A stretch of DNA of 64,000 nucleotides. It comes from Ahaetulla prasina. Taxonomy: Eukaryota > Chordata > Lepidosauria > Squamata > Colubridae. The stretch is from assembly GCF_028640845.1 (NCBI RefSeq), contig NC_080542.1:134977580-135041579 (forward strand). Direction: 5' to 3'. Under the pieces are notes generated by a model, which was not told the DNA's origin, ran no database searches, and saw only the letters and a program-made list of their open reading frames with translations. Below are positions 33,160 through 45,240 of the stretch, in pieces. Position 1 is the first letter of the stretch. Each line of letters opens with the position of its first letter. The position numbers were made by a program, and so were the translations under genes.

Positions 33160-33360
33160 AGTTCCGATGATCAGCTGAATGACACATGACCACGCTTTTG
33201 CTGCAAGGAAGTAAATTGTTGGGAGGCAGAGGCCAAAGGGTGGGGGCTGGTAGGTGGGCGAGGCTTCAGCAATATTTGCTGTATAAGACACACAGACATT
33301 TCTGCCCACTTTTTTGTGGGGGAAGAGTGCATCTTATACTCCAAAAAGTACAGTAAATAG
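33160..33360. repeat. Repeat with 'gtataagac' inverted pair
   Basis: 'gctgtataagacacacagac' (33278) and 'gtgcatcttatactcc' (33327) are inverted relative to each other. A similar phrase is widespread in vertebrate DNA-element repeats (recalled). The family is not identified. Confidence 0.4.
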
Positions 33361-33562
33361 CCAATTCTCTGGACACAGAGCATTCCTAATCAATCACAAA
33401 AATGGGGACGTATTAAAAACAAGAAACAAATTTCTGTCTCCCCTTTATGTCCCTTTGTGTTGGCTATTTACTTGTTCTTATTTTTAAAAAATCTGTATGA
33501 ATGGCATTACCAACAAATTAGGGATCATATTCTAGTCTCCTGTGGAGAAAGAATATCAGTGG

Positions 33563-33749
33563 TGTTAAGTTCGGGAAGTAACGAGGCTGGAGACCAGGGT
33601 AGTGACAACAGCTCTTTAATATAGGGTGAACCCAGCAACAGGCTGGGGCAAAAACCTCTCCTTTTATACAGTTCTGCTTGAGGTTATCCAATCAGCAACG
33701 TGCTGATTTCCGCTCAAATATTTAAAGGCACAACTGTTAATACATAACA
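33563..33749 (-). repeat. Gypsy copy 2, 3' LTR (187 bp)
   Basis: TG...CA termini. It differs from the partner LTR by a few bases around 'gctggaggcttcgtcc' and one missing C. Confidence 0.95.
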
Positions 33750-33763
33750 CTCCTCCCTCCCAG
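33750..33763 (-). promoter_or_regulatory. Polypurine tract of Gypsy copy 2
   Basis: On -, ctgggagggaggag directly precedes the 3' LTR. Confidence 0.8.
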
Positions 33764-33799
33764 AAAACACTTGGTCTTATTTACATATTTATTTACATG

Positions 33800-36700
33800 T
33801 TATTTTTCGTAGTCACGCAAATAACCTGGGCGTCTCCTAGTTCTTTCTGACCTGCGGTTCAGTTCTGGGTGGTGTTTTGAGCTGGTCGGAGGGCTGTTTT
33901 CTCCTCCCAGCCCTTTCTCTAGGCCATCGGGCCCTGGATTATTGGCCGACTCTTTTTCTTGGCCATCCGGCCTTGGATTAATTTTGGAATTTTCCTTGCT
34001 GTTTCCCTCGGGGACCTGATGGCGGCGCTGGAACTCTGGGACCTCAGCTAAGTCTTGCGCCTCCCGGGTCATTGTCAGCTGTGGATTCAAAGTGGTATTG
34101 GTCATTACCTGTCTCTGTTGGTTTGGTTTGGTCAGTTATTCGTTTCCTTAACTGATCTATGTGGCGCCGCCACATTCGGTTGTCTGGTAGCTCTACCACG
34201 ACGATTTTGGCCCTGTTACTTTTGTTACTTGTCCATGACCCAACTCGGGCCGTCCCCATAGTTTCGGTCCACACCCGGTCGCCTATGCTCATTTCCTTGT
34301 TTTTCTAGCTCCCCTTGTAACCCTCGGGTGTGTAATGGGGTTCAAACGGTCAAGTGGGCACGGAGTTTTCGTCCCATTAGCAATTCAGCTGGGCTTTTCC
34401 CAGTGGCTGTGCTTGGGGTTCTGTGCTGGGCGGCTAGGAAAAGTCTATTTTGTTTGCCAGTCACCTGGCTTGAGCCTGGACACGCCTCCTTAGCGCTCGG
34501 ACGGAACGCCTGCAAGGCCATTCGACGCAGGGTGGAAAGGTGCAGAGAGGGCATGTCGGATGCCTTCCTCTGCCAGGTACTCTTCAAACTGGGCTGCCGT
34601 GAATTGGGGCCCATTGTCGGACACCAGAGTGTCCGGCAACCCGTGAGTTGCGGATAGGTGGCGAGGGTTGCGATTACTGCTTCGGCTGTGGTGGACTTCA
34701 TAAGTATGATCTCTAACCATTTGGAAAATGCGTCCACCACCACTAGGAACGTTTGGCCGTGAAAGGGGCCAGCAAAGTCAATGTGGATTCTTGACCAAGG
34801 CCCTTGGGGCTTTTCCCATTCTCTGACTGGGGCTGTTGGGGTAGCGGTCTGGACTCTTGGCAAGCTTGGCATTTCCCTACCCTCTCAGCAATCTCTGCGT
34901 CCATGAGTGGCCACCATACATAGCTTCTAGCTAACCCTTCATCCTTACGATGCCTGGGTGACCCTCGTGGAGGAGGTCCAATACCTTGCCCCTTAACTTA
35001 ACAGGAATTATTACACGATCACCCCATAACAGGCACCCCCCTTGAGCCGAGAGCTCATCACGTTTCTTAACAAATTCTTTGAACCGTCGCCCGCGGCGGC
35101 ACCCTCTCTGTACCCAACCGGTACAGTCCTTAACACAATGTCGGTATGATGCCGAGCCACTTCCTTTGATGTGACTGGGCCAGAGTCCAACGAGTCAATA
35201 AGGAGGATGGGTGTCCCGGAGTGGGGTCTTGATCGCCCCTGGCAGTGGGCATCGGCTCAATGCGTCTGCATGCCCCACTTCTTTCCCGGTCGATGCTGCA
35301 GCTTGTATGAGTAAGCGGCTAAAATATAGTCCATCGAGTCAAGCGTGGCGAAAGTGCCACAGGCGTTGGCGATCGCCAGCCAGTAATCCCAGTAACGGTC
35401 TGTGGTCAGTCACGATTTCAAAATTACCAAAGACATACTCATGGAATTTTTGACCCTGATACAATGGCTAATGCTTCTTTGTCTAATTGGCTGTAGTTCC
35501 TCTCTGGGAGGACATCGTTCTAGAGTAGAACGCTATAGGGGCTTCTGTGCCGTTTGGAAGTCTATGGCTGAGTACAGCCCCACCCCATAAGGGAGGATCG
35601 CAAACCAGCACTAGGGTAGTGAGTCGTGATATTGGATGAGCAGGCTATCACTTGAGAGCAGGTTCTTGACTGCTTCAAAAGCCCTATTTTCGGACTTTCC
35701 CCAAGACCAAACAGTATTTTACCCTAAGAGCCTATGCAGCGGTTCCGCAACGGTTGCTTTGTTCTTTAAAAAGACCGCGTAAAATTAACCAATCCCAGGA
35801 ATGCCTGCAGCTCTGCTTTGTTTTTGGGCGCTGGAGCCTTCCTAATTGCCTTAACCTTGCTCTCAGTAGGGTGAATTCCTTTCTTGTCTATCCGGTAGCC
35901 CAAGAAATCGACCGATTCGACCCCTATCTGACATTTATTTGTCTTGACTTTTAATCCGGCTGTCCGGAAAATGCTCAAGACCTTTCTTAACGCTCCCCAA
36001 TTCCTCCATGTTTTCCCTGAAATTAGGACATCATCAAGTAGGAACTACCCTGGGAGCCCTTGCAGTAGTCGTTCCATCAGGTTTTGGAACAGCCCTGGTG
36101 CCACACTAACCCCAAATTGCAATCGGTGCACTTGAATGCCCCCTGTGCGTCACAATCGTTTGGGCTTCGCCAGCGGGCGTCTACTGGCAGTTGTTGGTAG
36201 GCTTGGGCCAAGTCTAACTTTGCAAAGACTTGCCCTTGCCCCAAGGAGTGCAATAAATGTTGCACCACGGAACTGCACGCTTTTCTGTAAGGCTTTGTTA
36301 AGCGTCGCCTTGTAGTCAGCGCAAATTCTAATTGACCCGTCCGATTTGATGGGGTGACGATTGGCGTCTCCCACTTTGCGTGATCGACTGGCACCAAAAC
36401 CCCTGATTTATGAGCTTGTCCAGCTCCTTATCAATTTTGGTTTTAGGGCAAAGGACTCTCCTCGCCTTAAGCCTAATGGGGGCTACCTGGGGTCTAAGTT
36501 GAAGGAAATAGGGGTCCCCTTGTACTTGCCCAGGCAGTCCTTGAAGACATCTTGAACTCGTTAAAGAGAATGTCTTTCAAATTGCAGTCACTTCTGTAGA
36601 TGCCAGTCACTCCCATGCCCAGGGCACGAAACCAGTCTAGTCCCAACAGACTGGGCAGAGTTCCTTCGACGATCGTGATGGGCAGGGTCTTTTGTGAGGG

Positions 36701-36920
36701 CCGTACTCGACTCGGACGGAGGTGGTCCCTCGAACAGGGATGCGATTCCCTGGTAGTCGTGCACTCGTAGTCGCTGTGCTTGCAGATGGCGCCGCGACGG
36801 ACGGCAGCGACTTCGCCAGGGTGTCCCAGGACATGATGGTGATCGCTGATCCCGTGTCCACTTCAAGCCTGCACCGTACTCCCTCGATCTTGGGCTTTGT
36901 GAAAATCTTCTTTTCCACTT
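33800..36920 (-). pseudogene. Gypsy pol, copy 2 (protease motif intact, later domains frameshifted)
   Basis: Read on - from 36920. The protease keeps LEVDTGSAITIMSWDTL (the DTGS active site). RT follows with [27 protein letters not shown] and VDFLGYRIDKKGIHP. The integrase has PWSRIHIDFAGPFHGQTF and VVDAFSKWLEIILMKS (34342-34872), and LVSDNGPQFTAAQFEEYL (34490-34720). The C-terminal domain has MWRRHIDQLRKRIT (34044-34292). The last part (33800-34105) carries two PDGxEK repeats and RTRRRPGYLRDYEK before the stop. Frameshifts between all blocks make it inactive, though it preserves motifs copy 1 has lost. Confidence 0.9.
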
Positions 36921-36929
36921 TGGTTGAGG

Positions 36930-37800
36930 CGCGCCTATAATGACAGTCGTTTGGTTAGACTTGGCGCCTTTCTTGTTTGAACCAATCGCGGGCCGCCTTT
37001 CCGGTTCCGCTTTGATTGGCCGATTTGAATTTTCGGCGGGAAGGTTGGGCGCTCTGCAAACCTGAGCTAAGTGTCCTTTCTTCCCACACCGCCGGCATGT
37101 TGCGTCTTTAAACCTGCAGCGTTGGCGCTGATGCTGCCCTCCGCAGCTTCCGCTTTCGTCACGGTCCTCAGTGTCGCCTTCTCGGTCCGGCAGACCCTTC
37201 CTCATCCTCGCCTCACCTTCGGATTCGGACTGAATCTCCTCCTGGTGTACTGGCGTTGGCTTTGCGCCGCCTTGGATTGAAGAGGCTTTGCAGAGTCTCT
37301 GCTGCTTTAGTAGACATTTCGTGTGCTCTGGCCTCGTCCAGAGCGGTGGCTAGTGTCAGGTTGCTCCTGGCTAGCAGTCGCCGCCGTGGCGGATGTCCTT
37401 GACCCCTCGGATGAGTTGCTCGAGTAGCACTTCGCCTAAGTCTCGGTATCCGCAGTCCTTGGGCGCTCTTCTTAAAGCGCCATGTAGTCACCGATGGACT
37501 CGCCCTCCATCTGTCTACGTTCTCCGAATTCAAACCGCTGCACGTATTTGGACGGCGTCGGTGCGAAATGGTTCTTCAGCAAAGTCTGCAGAGTCGGCCA
37601 CGATACCGATTGTATCGGCGTTGGCTCTGCCAGGGCTTCCGCAATCTCGATTACCTCCGGCCCGCAATGGCTTAGGAAGTAAGCCCGCTTGGGGTTATCA
37701 GGGGTCCTGTAGTTCGTTGGCTTCTAAGCTTTGAAGCGGGTCATATATGTTCCCCATTTCTCCTTGCCGGGTTATGCAGTGCGGGTGGCGTGTTTGCCAT
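36930..37800 (-). pseudogene. Gypsy gag, copy 2 (broken)
   Basis: Gag is split over several frames. Recognisable parts are LLARSNLTLATALDEARAHE (37213-37533) and the zinc knuckles CGSCGGQHQRQRC and CRRCGKKGHLAQVC (in 36588-37205). The N-terminal part lies upstream of about 37533 in other frames. Copy 1 encodes the same protein in one frame, so indels are the difference. Confidence 0.82.
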
Positions 37801-37897
37801 TTCCGCGTTTCTGCCCTGAGTTTGCTGGGTTCGGGACTAGCGTGCTTCAGCTCGGTTCTGGTTCTCCTTAGCCTCGAGATCCCATCCTCGTCGCCAA

Positions 37898-38087
37898 TGT
37901 TAAGTTCGGGAAGTAACGAGGCTGGAGACCAGGGTAGTGACAACAGCTCTTTAATATAGGGTGAACCCAGCAACAGGCTGGGGCAAAAACCTCTCCTTTT
38001 ATACAGTTCTGCTGGAGGCTTCGTCCAATCAGCAACGTGCTGATTTCCCGCTCAAATATTTAAAGGCACAACTGTTAATACATAACA
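37898..38087 (-). repeat. Gypsy copy 2, 5' LTR (190 bp)
   Basis: TG...CA termini with TATAAAAGG, an inverted CCAAT motif and ATTAAA on -, as in copy 1. The primer-binding region 37880-37897 reads ttggcgacgaggatggga on -. Confidence 0.95.
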
Positions 38088-38092
38088 AGTGG

Positions 38093-39794
38093 GAACATCT
38101 GTTATCTCTTTTGTTACTCCACCTTTTATTTTCCTTCTGGTGAAATGTATCCTCGTGGGAACATCATCCTTTCCTTTTGCTTTAAGGAAAAGAACAGGAG
38201 GAGACGATTTAGATCAGTGTTTTTCAGCCTTGGTAACTTTAAGATGCATGGACTTCAACTCCCAGAATTCCCCAGCCAGCATGCTGTTTCATTGTCCAAA
38301 CATCTCCCTGGTTCCCTTTGGTTCTGTCCCAGGATAAACATAATAAGGAAACTCTTCTCGTGGGAATTTTTTTTTCAAACTGGAAAGTATAGGCTGCTAA
38401 GGAGTCTTTAGAGAGATAGAAAGATTGTGCTGGGAAACAACAGCAATAGTCCATTCCAACAATAAAGTTAATGCAGAAGAGGGGGGGGAAATCCCAAAGA
38501 AATAAATCTATACTGACACAACACAGTGGTTCTTTCAATCTTTGATCAGTGTATTGTCCTGCATGCATCATATATATCAAAATATTCTAGCTGCCAATGT
38601 TTATTTATTTATTAGATTTATTGGCTGTCCATCTTACCACAGGATAACTCTGGGCAGCTTATAGTATTAAAAAGATAGAAATACATTATACAGTTTGTAC
38701 ATAAAATATTACAGAAACACAATACACAATGTTGTAGTCTTGACACCTTCATTGAATCAAAGGCAGCCTTTGATTCAATATTTATAGGAAATCTGTGGGC
38801 TAGACTGAGATGTAAAACCATGTGTTAATCTTTACTTTGGTTGCTGGATGAAAATCACATCATGTTGGTTAGGTTTAACCTCTGGAGATCTCTCTCTCTA
38901 TCAATAAGATTTGAACAAAAGTGCCTAATTGTTTCCCTTCTCTTTCCCTTTTCTAAAACAACTCTGTTGTTACTGTTCTGTCCAAAAAGGAGTTTCATCC
39001 TCTGATGATGTAACATATGAACTCCCCGAGGGAGGGGCCAAATATGTCATCAGTCTCCAGTCCCTTCTTTCCCACAAGAAATCTAAGTCCTGCCCACCTT
39101 GAATTCCATTAACTCTTATCTGCCATTAATTTGCTTTGACCATTAGCAGTTCCAATTCTTGTAGAGGACATTAGCTTACAATAAACATATATTCATTTAA
39201 ACTTCCTGGAGTCCTGATCTCCTGGACTTGACAGATATTGTTCAATAAACCAATGTTCCTCAACCTCAGCAACTTTAAGCTGTGTGGGCTGCAATCCCCA
39301 GAATTCCCCAGTTAGAATTATTCCAAAGCAAAAATGTCCTATTCACTACGAAGGGTGCCAGCTGCCTTCATAATTGGAAAATAAATGACCTCCTCTGTGA
39401 ACCAGTCTACGACTTAAATACTAGGCATTTTTTCCACATTTTCATGCTTGGAAGAAAGCACTATTTAAGTGCAGAGGGTTTCCAATGCCATAATTTGATT
39501 TACTGGCCACAGCAGCATCAATTTAATCCTTGTTGCAGTTAAGTTATTCAGGGCAAAAGGGTTGAATTCTTTCCTTTATGGAGCTCTGTTGGGTGCTTAT
39601 AAGCAAAATAAACCATTGGAAGCAGCACAGTTTGAGTTCCTATGAGCTGTGTGCTATGTTCCTCACTGTCAGCCTGATGCTTCCCTGGATGCTTGTAGAG
39701 ATCCTATTGAATAAAGTTTGCGAGGCTTAGTTCTTACCCAATGAGTGAAAAAAAAGAGATGAAATCCTTGTTTGGTTATATGCACTGAAGGTGT
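38093..39794. other. Mostly non-coding stretch with old repeat scraps
   Basis: Positions 38213-38285 and 39248-39325 carry the 'tttcagcctt...acttcaactcccagaattcc' repeat (an old hAT-type end). Positions 38597-38725 resemble an L2-type 3' tail on - ('atttatttatttattagattt', 'ctctgggcagctta'). No gene. Confidence 0.4.
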
Positions 39795-40694
39795 TACCTA
39801 GTAGAGTAATGAAATTCTGCAATCTCATACAATCTGGAACTGAATACACTCAAAACCGTAGAATTGGTGGTAGACTTTAGGAGAAACCCTTCCATACTTC
39901 CACCTCTCACAATACTTGACAACACAGTATCAACAGTAGAAACCTTCAAATTTCTGGGTTCTATCATATCGCAAGATCTCAAATGGACAGCTAACACCAA
40001 AAATATCATTAAAAAAGGACAACAAAGAATGTTCTTTCTGCGCCAACTCAGTAAGCTCAAACTGCCCAAGGAGCTGCTGATCCAATTCTACAGAGGAATT
40101 ATTGAGTCTGTCATTTGCACCTCTATAACTGTCTGGTTCGATTCTTCAACCCAACAAGAAAAACACAGACTTCAGAGGATAATTAGAACTGCAGAAAAAA
40201 TAATTGCTACCAACCTGCCTTCCATTGAGGACCTGTATACTGCACGAATCAAGAAGAGGGCCGTGAAAATATTTGCAGATCCCTCGCATCCTGGACATAA
40301 ACTGTTTCAACTCCTACCCTCAAAACAACGCTATAGAGCACTGCACACCAGAACAACTAGACACAAGAACAGTTTTTTCCCAAAGGCCATCACTCTGCTA
40401 AACAAATAATTCCCTCAACACTGTCAGACTATTTACTGAATCTGCACTACTATTAATCTTCTCATAGTTCCCATCACCAATCTCTTTCCACTTATGACTG
40501 TATGACTATAACTTGTTGCTGGCAATCCTTATGATTTATATTGATATATTGACCATCAATTGTGTTGTAAATGTTGTACCTTGATGAACGTATCTTTTCT
40601 TTTATGTACACTGAGACCATATGCACCAAGACAAATCCCTTGTGTGTCCAATCACACTTGGCCAATAAAATTCTATTCTATTCTATTCTATTTT
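39795..40694 (+). mobile_element. LINE 3' part with ATTCT tail (snake CR1-like type)
   Basis: The RT thumb/C-terminal region is followed by a UTR ending 'tccaatcacacttggccaat' then 'aaa' and an ATTCT pentanucleotide run (40668-40692). Snake genomes are known for a CR1-type LINE ('Snake1') whose tail seeds such repeats; the assignment is recalled and may be off at clade level. A longer minus-strand copy lies at 50312-53115. Confidence 0.75.
39864..40409 (+). pseudogene. LINE reverse transcriptase C-terminal region (open frame)
   Basis: One open frame of 181 residues. It starts MVVDFRRNPSILPPLTILDN, the segment just after RT motif C, and continues with FKFLGSIISQDLKW, RMFFLRQLSKLKLPKELLIQ, IESVICTSITVWFDSS, RLQRIIRTAEKIIATNLPSI and NSFFPKAITLLNK before the stop. 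This region helps bind template RNA in related LINE proteins. The catalytic motifs are absent because of 5' truncation. The same region on - lies at 50903-51124 in the older copy. Confidence 0.85.
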
Positions 40695-40926
40695 CCTTGA
40701 CTTACAGCCTTTTTGTTTAGTGATCATGTGAAGTTATACTAACATTGCAAAAAGTGACTTATGATTGGTTTTTTTTTACACTTATGATCATTGCAGCAAC
40801 CCCATGCTTGGCAAGTGGCTCATATTTATGATGATTGCAGTGTCCTGGGCTCATGTGATCACCTTTTATGACCTTCTGACAAGCAAAGTAAGAAGGGGGA
40901 GTAAGATTCACTTATCAACTGTGTTA
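40693..40926. repeat. Dispersed TIR-type repeat
   Basis: 'ccttgacttacagccttttt', 'aaaaagtgacttatgattgg' and 'tgaccttctgacaagcaaag' match the family. Confidence 0.6.
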
Positions 40927-40928
40927 CC

Positions 40929-41295
40929 CAGGGGTGTCAAACTCAAGGCCCGGGGCCCGGATCTGGCCTGTGGGGTACTTAGATCTGGCCCATAGGGCCA
41001 CCCTGGAAACAGCAAAGAACTGGCCTGCGGTATCTCTGCCAGCAAAAACAAGCTCCATTTTCATTGGCAGAGGGTTGCAGGAGGCTGTAGCAACTGAAAA
41101 TGGAGCTCACAAAGCACTCCTGAAGTCTGTTTTTGCTGGCAGAGGGATGCAGGAGGCCACCGCAGTCAAAAATGGCACTCAGGAGTCCATTTTCACTGGC
41201 AGAGTTCTCAGGCCGCCACAGGCGCCCCCAACACGAGTGATGTTGAGCTGGCCATGCCCCCCCTGCCCCCCCCCCCGAGGTCAAACACAACCCTG
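40929..41295. mobile_element. hAT-like element with internal repeats
   Basis: Begins caggggtgtcaaactcaagg and ends gaggtcaaacacaaccctg, an inverted pair. The interior repeats a block with 'ttttcattggcagagggt' and 'ttttgctggcagaggga' two to three times. The flanking 8-mers (gtgttacc, aggtagcc) match poorly. Confidence 0.6.
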
Positions 41296-42507
41296 AGGTA
41301 GCCCTCAATGAAATTTGCTTCATAATTTTTCTTTCATAAATGTTTACTAGGAGCCCTTAGAGTCTTGTGAGCTTCCTTACTTGTTGTAGTTGTATCTGCT
41401 GAGTGACTTTTTAAAAACAAAATACTGACTGGCTCATTGTAACCTCTGGGATAGTTCACCAAATTAATCCTGGATGGTTTCTTTTTTCTTTGTTTTCCTT
41501 CTGGAATAAAGGTTGGGCTTTTCCACCCAATTATGGATGAGAGGCCCTGAGACGGTCATCCTAGAATATAAGCAGCATATTCTTGATCTGGATCAAGATA
41601 GTCTTTGGAGTAGATCTTTCTCTTCACCCAATTATTTTAATAGTAACTTTCCATTCCACACAGACAAATTTTGTCACTAGCCAGACACAATACCTTGCCA
41701 CTGATGGTCCTGGAAGAGAGATTTACACACCTTTTGTGTCCTTGTACAGACAGGGTGATTGAGATAGTTTGCACGTACTTCTGCATTCTCCTTTCTATTA
41801 GCCATGTTGCTTTGAATTAATGGTACCCTTAATAACCTCTTGCTGATCTGATGGGGAGAATACTATATTTTTTTTAAAAGACTACAAAACTATCCAGGAC
41901 AAATCGTGATTGGTGTGAGAAGACTTTGGTTTTAACACTGGCAATGGCTGTTGAACTTTTTTTTTTTTCTTTCCCAGAGGATGTGCAGTTCTATTGCTTT
42001 CCTGGCTGTTTCTCCCATTGTTCTCAACACTGTATAGTATTGCATTTGATACTTTGGTTTTTGATCATAAGAAAAAATTAGCAAAAAATATATATAGCAA
42101 GACTGCTCTATGCACAAAGATGGAGAAATTCTGAAACATCCACAGTGGAGATGATAGTGAAGCTGGTGGAATTTGCAGAAATGGCAAAATTGACCTGTTT
42201 GGTCAGGATAAAAATAGAAATACTTTTATTAAAAAACTGGAAACATTTTATTGACTTTTTGCTGAAGATGGGGAAAAAATGAAATGATGATTTTTGGATT
42301 TGCTGATTAAAGAGGGTTGAAAATAGAAATATCGTTGAAGAGACATAATGTAGCTTCTATAAAGAAGACCAGAAGTCACTTCTTTCATTATCTTCTTTTT
42401 CAGTCTGCTTCTTGCACCTTCTTTTTATCCTGTTCTTAATTTTTCTTTTACATATTTTCATTTATATTCTACTCATATAAAAATATCTAATGAAATTATT
42501 AGGTTTA
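41296..42507. other. Non-coding stretch
   Basis: No recognised gene or repeat. Confidence 0.4.
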
Positions 42508-42560
42508 TCTATCTATCTCTGTCTGTCTATATATCTATCTACCATCTATCCATCTTTAAC

Positions 42561-42591
<31 letters not shown>

Positions 42592-42670
42592 GTAATATAA
42601 TTGTGTATACACACATACACTCAAACACAATTATATTACAGACAGACAGACAGACAGACAGATAGATAAT
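42508..42670. repeat. Complementary microsatellites around a 17-bp perfect palindrome
   Basis: TCTA/TCTG-type runs (42508-42589) lead to ctgtaatataattgtgt (42590-42606). After an 18-base loop comes its inverted copy (42625-42641), then GACA and GATA runs (42641-42668). The flanking runs are roughly complementary too. Confidence 0.9.
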
Positions 42671-43482
42671 CTCAGAGTCCTATCTCTAGATCCTGGGAGA
42701 CAATTTGTGTGATGACTGCTCCCTATACTAGAAAGAGATGACAATGGCAAGGTTTCTTGCCAGCCCATTGACATCCTAATTGGAAAGTGGTGTGCAACAA
42801 TGAACCTAATAGATTCTGGATCAGAACACCACCAAAGCAGCATGAGATGACACTACCAGCTCCCTTAGCACCAAGTTCAGTAGTGTGGAATGCGTCACTC
42901 TGTGATTTTTAAGACAATGTCTTCTCATTGGAGATGTTTTTCTGATCAGTTCATTTATAGAAGGAGCGGTTAAATTGTGTTATATGTTCTCAGCAGCAAC
43001 TTTTCTTTATCTAGAAATCATTCATGGTCAGAAATCTTGAATTGGGCTATCTTGTATAAGTTTCTCTAATATTCAGGACCCTTGAAAAGGTTAACAGCTT
43101 ATATGTGATCTAAATAGAAAATAATACTACTGGAATTACTTGGTCAGAAGTTTCTTGCTATGAAGAATTTGCTTTCAAGCTGATGAGTATTATGTCAAAA
43201 AAAGCAAATTTTCTTTTTGCTCTGTGACTGAAATTTGAAAATTTCAGCTGCAAACTCTGTGCCCAAGTTAAAACTTACTACATACTTTCCTGGTGAGAGT
43301 GAAATCTTCAGTCAAAATATGACACATAAATTATGATTTTATCTTAGTACTTTTAAGCTCCCCAAAAGAAATCTTGGAATCAAAATCCTGTTCCAAATGG
43401 AAGATCTGACCATTATGGCCTCCCCTCCATCAGTTCAGCTTCTTAAAGAGTTATAAAACAAAATTAACTTTGAGCTTGACTA
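42671..43482. other. Non-coding stretch
   Basis: No recognised gene or repeat. Confidence 0.4.
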
Positions 43483-43732
43483 TAGCAATAGCATTTAGAC
43501 TTATATACCTCTTCACAGTGCTTTACAGCCCTTTCTAAATAGTTTGTAAAATACTTAGTCAGGCTATTGCCCCCAACAATCTGGGTCCTCATTTTACTGA
43601 CCTTGGAATGATAATATACTGAGTCAACCTTGAGCCTGGTAAGATTTGAACTGCTAAATTGCAGGCAGCCAGCAGTCAGCAGAACTAGCCTAAAGTACTG
43701 CACCACTGTACCACTGTGGTTCAAGGACTATA
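43483..43732 (-). mobile_element. tRNA-derived SINE (long-tail type)
   Basis: On - it has the tRNA-like head ending 'aaattgcaggcagcc'-type sequence, the core 'tgaggacccagattgttggg' and a tail 'taagtctaaatgctattgct'. It belongs with the copies at 16262 and 55537. Confidence 0.8.
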
Positions 43733-43967
43733 AGTAGTCTTTGACTTGCAACCATTTGTTTAGCCACTATTCAAAAATTATATCAGTACTAAAAAAAGTG
43801 ACATAACCAGTCTTCACACTTATAAACATTGCAGCATCCCTACGGTCAACAACTGCAGTGGTTTGCTTAACAACCATAACAAAAAGGTTGTAAAATGGAG
43901 AGTGACTCACTTAACATCCGACTTTGTTAGCAACAGAAATTCTGGTCCCAATTGTGCCTCATTTTCT
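43733..43967. repeat. Dispersed TIR-type repeat
   Basis: Opens agtagtctttgacttgcaac and contains 'gcaacagaaattctggtccc', as at the start of the window. Confidence 0.6.
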
Positions 43968-43984
43968 AATAATGCTAAAATTCT

Positions 43985-45240
43985 GGTCTTCTTCTAAAAA
44001 TGGTGCTAAGAATATACTGTTAATATGTATTGCATCTGGGATGGACTATCCAATCTCTTCCTTCCCTTCCCTTTAAAGGGTTTTTGGCATTTGCTTCTAG
44101 TTCAGCAAATTATCAATCTGTAATCTTCCATTGGCTTAAATCTGATTGGAAAGGAAAATCATGGGGTGTCGCTGAAGATGATCATCCCTGTTTTATTAAT
44201 CAGGCATTGAAATGAATTGGTCTGTTTATTGGGATGCAGATTTACAGTGCATTAGGCAATCCATTTTTCAATTTAATCTACTGCCTCTGATAAATTAACA
44301 GATGTCGATTGATTTTTCCCCTCACCCTTCCCCCATTCAGTCCCCCCTGTTTACACCTGACAGCCAGTACTTTATAGCTGAGCAGTTATTTGAAGTTATA
44401 AACATTATAATTAGCAATTTTTTAATTAGGCTGACAATTAACAGGAGATTTGCAAAGCTGCTAATTTGACATGTCATACTCTCCACAGTGTTTGTTAACC
44501 ACCACTTGAGTGAATTCAGTTGAATAGAATCGGTTTGGGGTGGGTGGGTAAATGATCTTGAATGAACTTTTTGTCTTGCTTAGCTACTGTTGTTCTTTCC
44601 AGGAAGAGAGAGAAAAAAGATTAAATAGAATGAGAAGGGTTCAGGTACACTTATAGAGCCTAGGAGCAGCAATGATATTTAAGGTGTATTCTTGAACATC
44701 TGGATAATATAAAGGAATCAAGGGTCTATAATTCAAAATAATGTGCTTGGAATGCAAATGTTTAAGTTTCTAGCCCAAATTTCTTCAGGTTGGCATTAGG
44801 TTGTTCGTTCTACCTTTAGAACGGCATTATTTAATTTATCGTGCCGAAGATCATAACTTTGATTTCATTTTTTGGAATTAATAGTTAATCTGGTTTCTGA
44901 GACCAAGATTGCCAATCAAATCAAGCACCATAATCCCTTTTTCTTGAAAGCCCCTGATCTTGGGCGCTTTAGGATAAAAGAGAGGAAAGCAAGAAAGCTA
45001 TTGAAGTGTGGTCTGCTGATCGAATGTGCAGAAAAGCACATAAGCTGTCCTTTAATTGGAAGGAAACTATTTATTTTGAGCTGTTTGTTTAAGCACAGGA
45101 GGATTCCTAATGGAGCCATCAGACCTCACTCATTGGCTAATAGTTTAATTAGGCCCATCTGGTGGAGGCTGTGGAGAGAAATGTCCCAGCTCCGATATTG
45201 GCAGTGAGGTAATTTGTCATCCTTGGCCTAGTGACTGGCC
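43985..45240. other. Candidate conserved non-coding DNA
   Basis: Two single-copy blocks (about 44030-44500 and 44860-45235) lack repeats. They contain homeodomain-like cores (ataattagc, ttaattagg), atttgcaaag and a GATA-like or HNF-like mix. The frame at 44872-45207 (111 residues) has no recognised domain. The appearance is that of a developmental enhancer region, but conservation cannot be judged from one sequence. Confidence 0.35.

Larger units (their letters stand above)
33563..38087 (-). mobile_element. Ty3/Gypsy LTR retrotransposon, copy 2 (complete, with TSD)
   Basis: A 4,525-bp element in the same orientation as copy 1, flanked by the perfect 5-bp duplication agtgg (33558-33562 and 38088-38092), so it inserted independently. 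LTR ends, polypurine tract and primer-binding region correspond to copy 1. Its LTRs carry 'ggcacaactgttaatac' where copy 1 has 'ggtacaaacatgaatac', so the two belong to slightly different subtypes. The protease active-site motif is intact here but other domains are frameshifted. Confidence 0.95.

Noticed and set aside
40921..41303. 8-bp target duplication around the hAT-like element
   Set aside because: gtgttacc and aggtagcc differ at too many positions to count as a duplication.
44872..45207. 111-residue frame as a host exon
   Set aside because: No domain or clear splice sites; the DNA looks like non-coding sequence with regulatory-type motifs.
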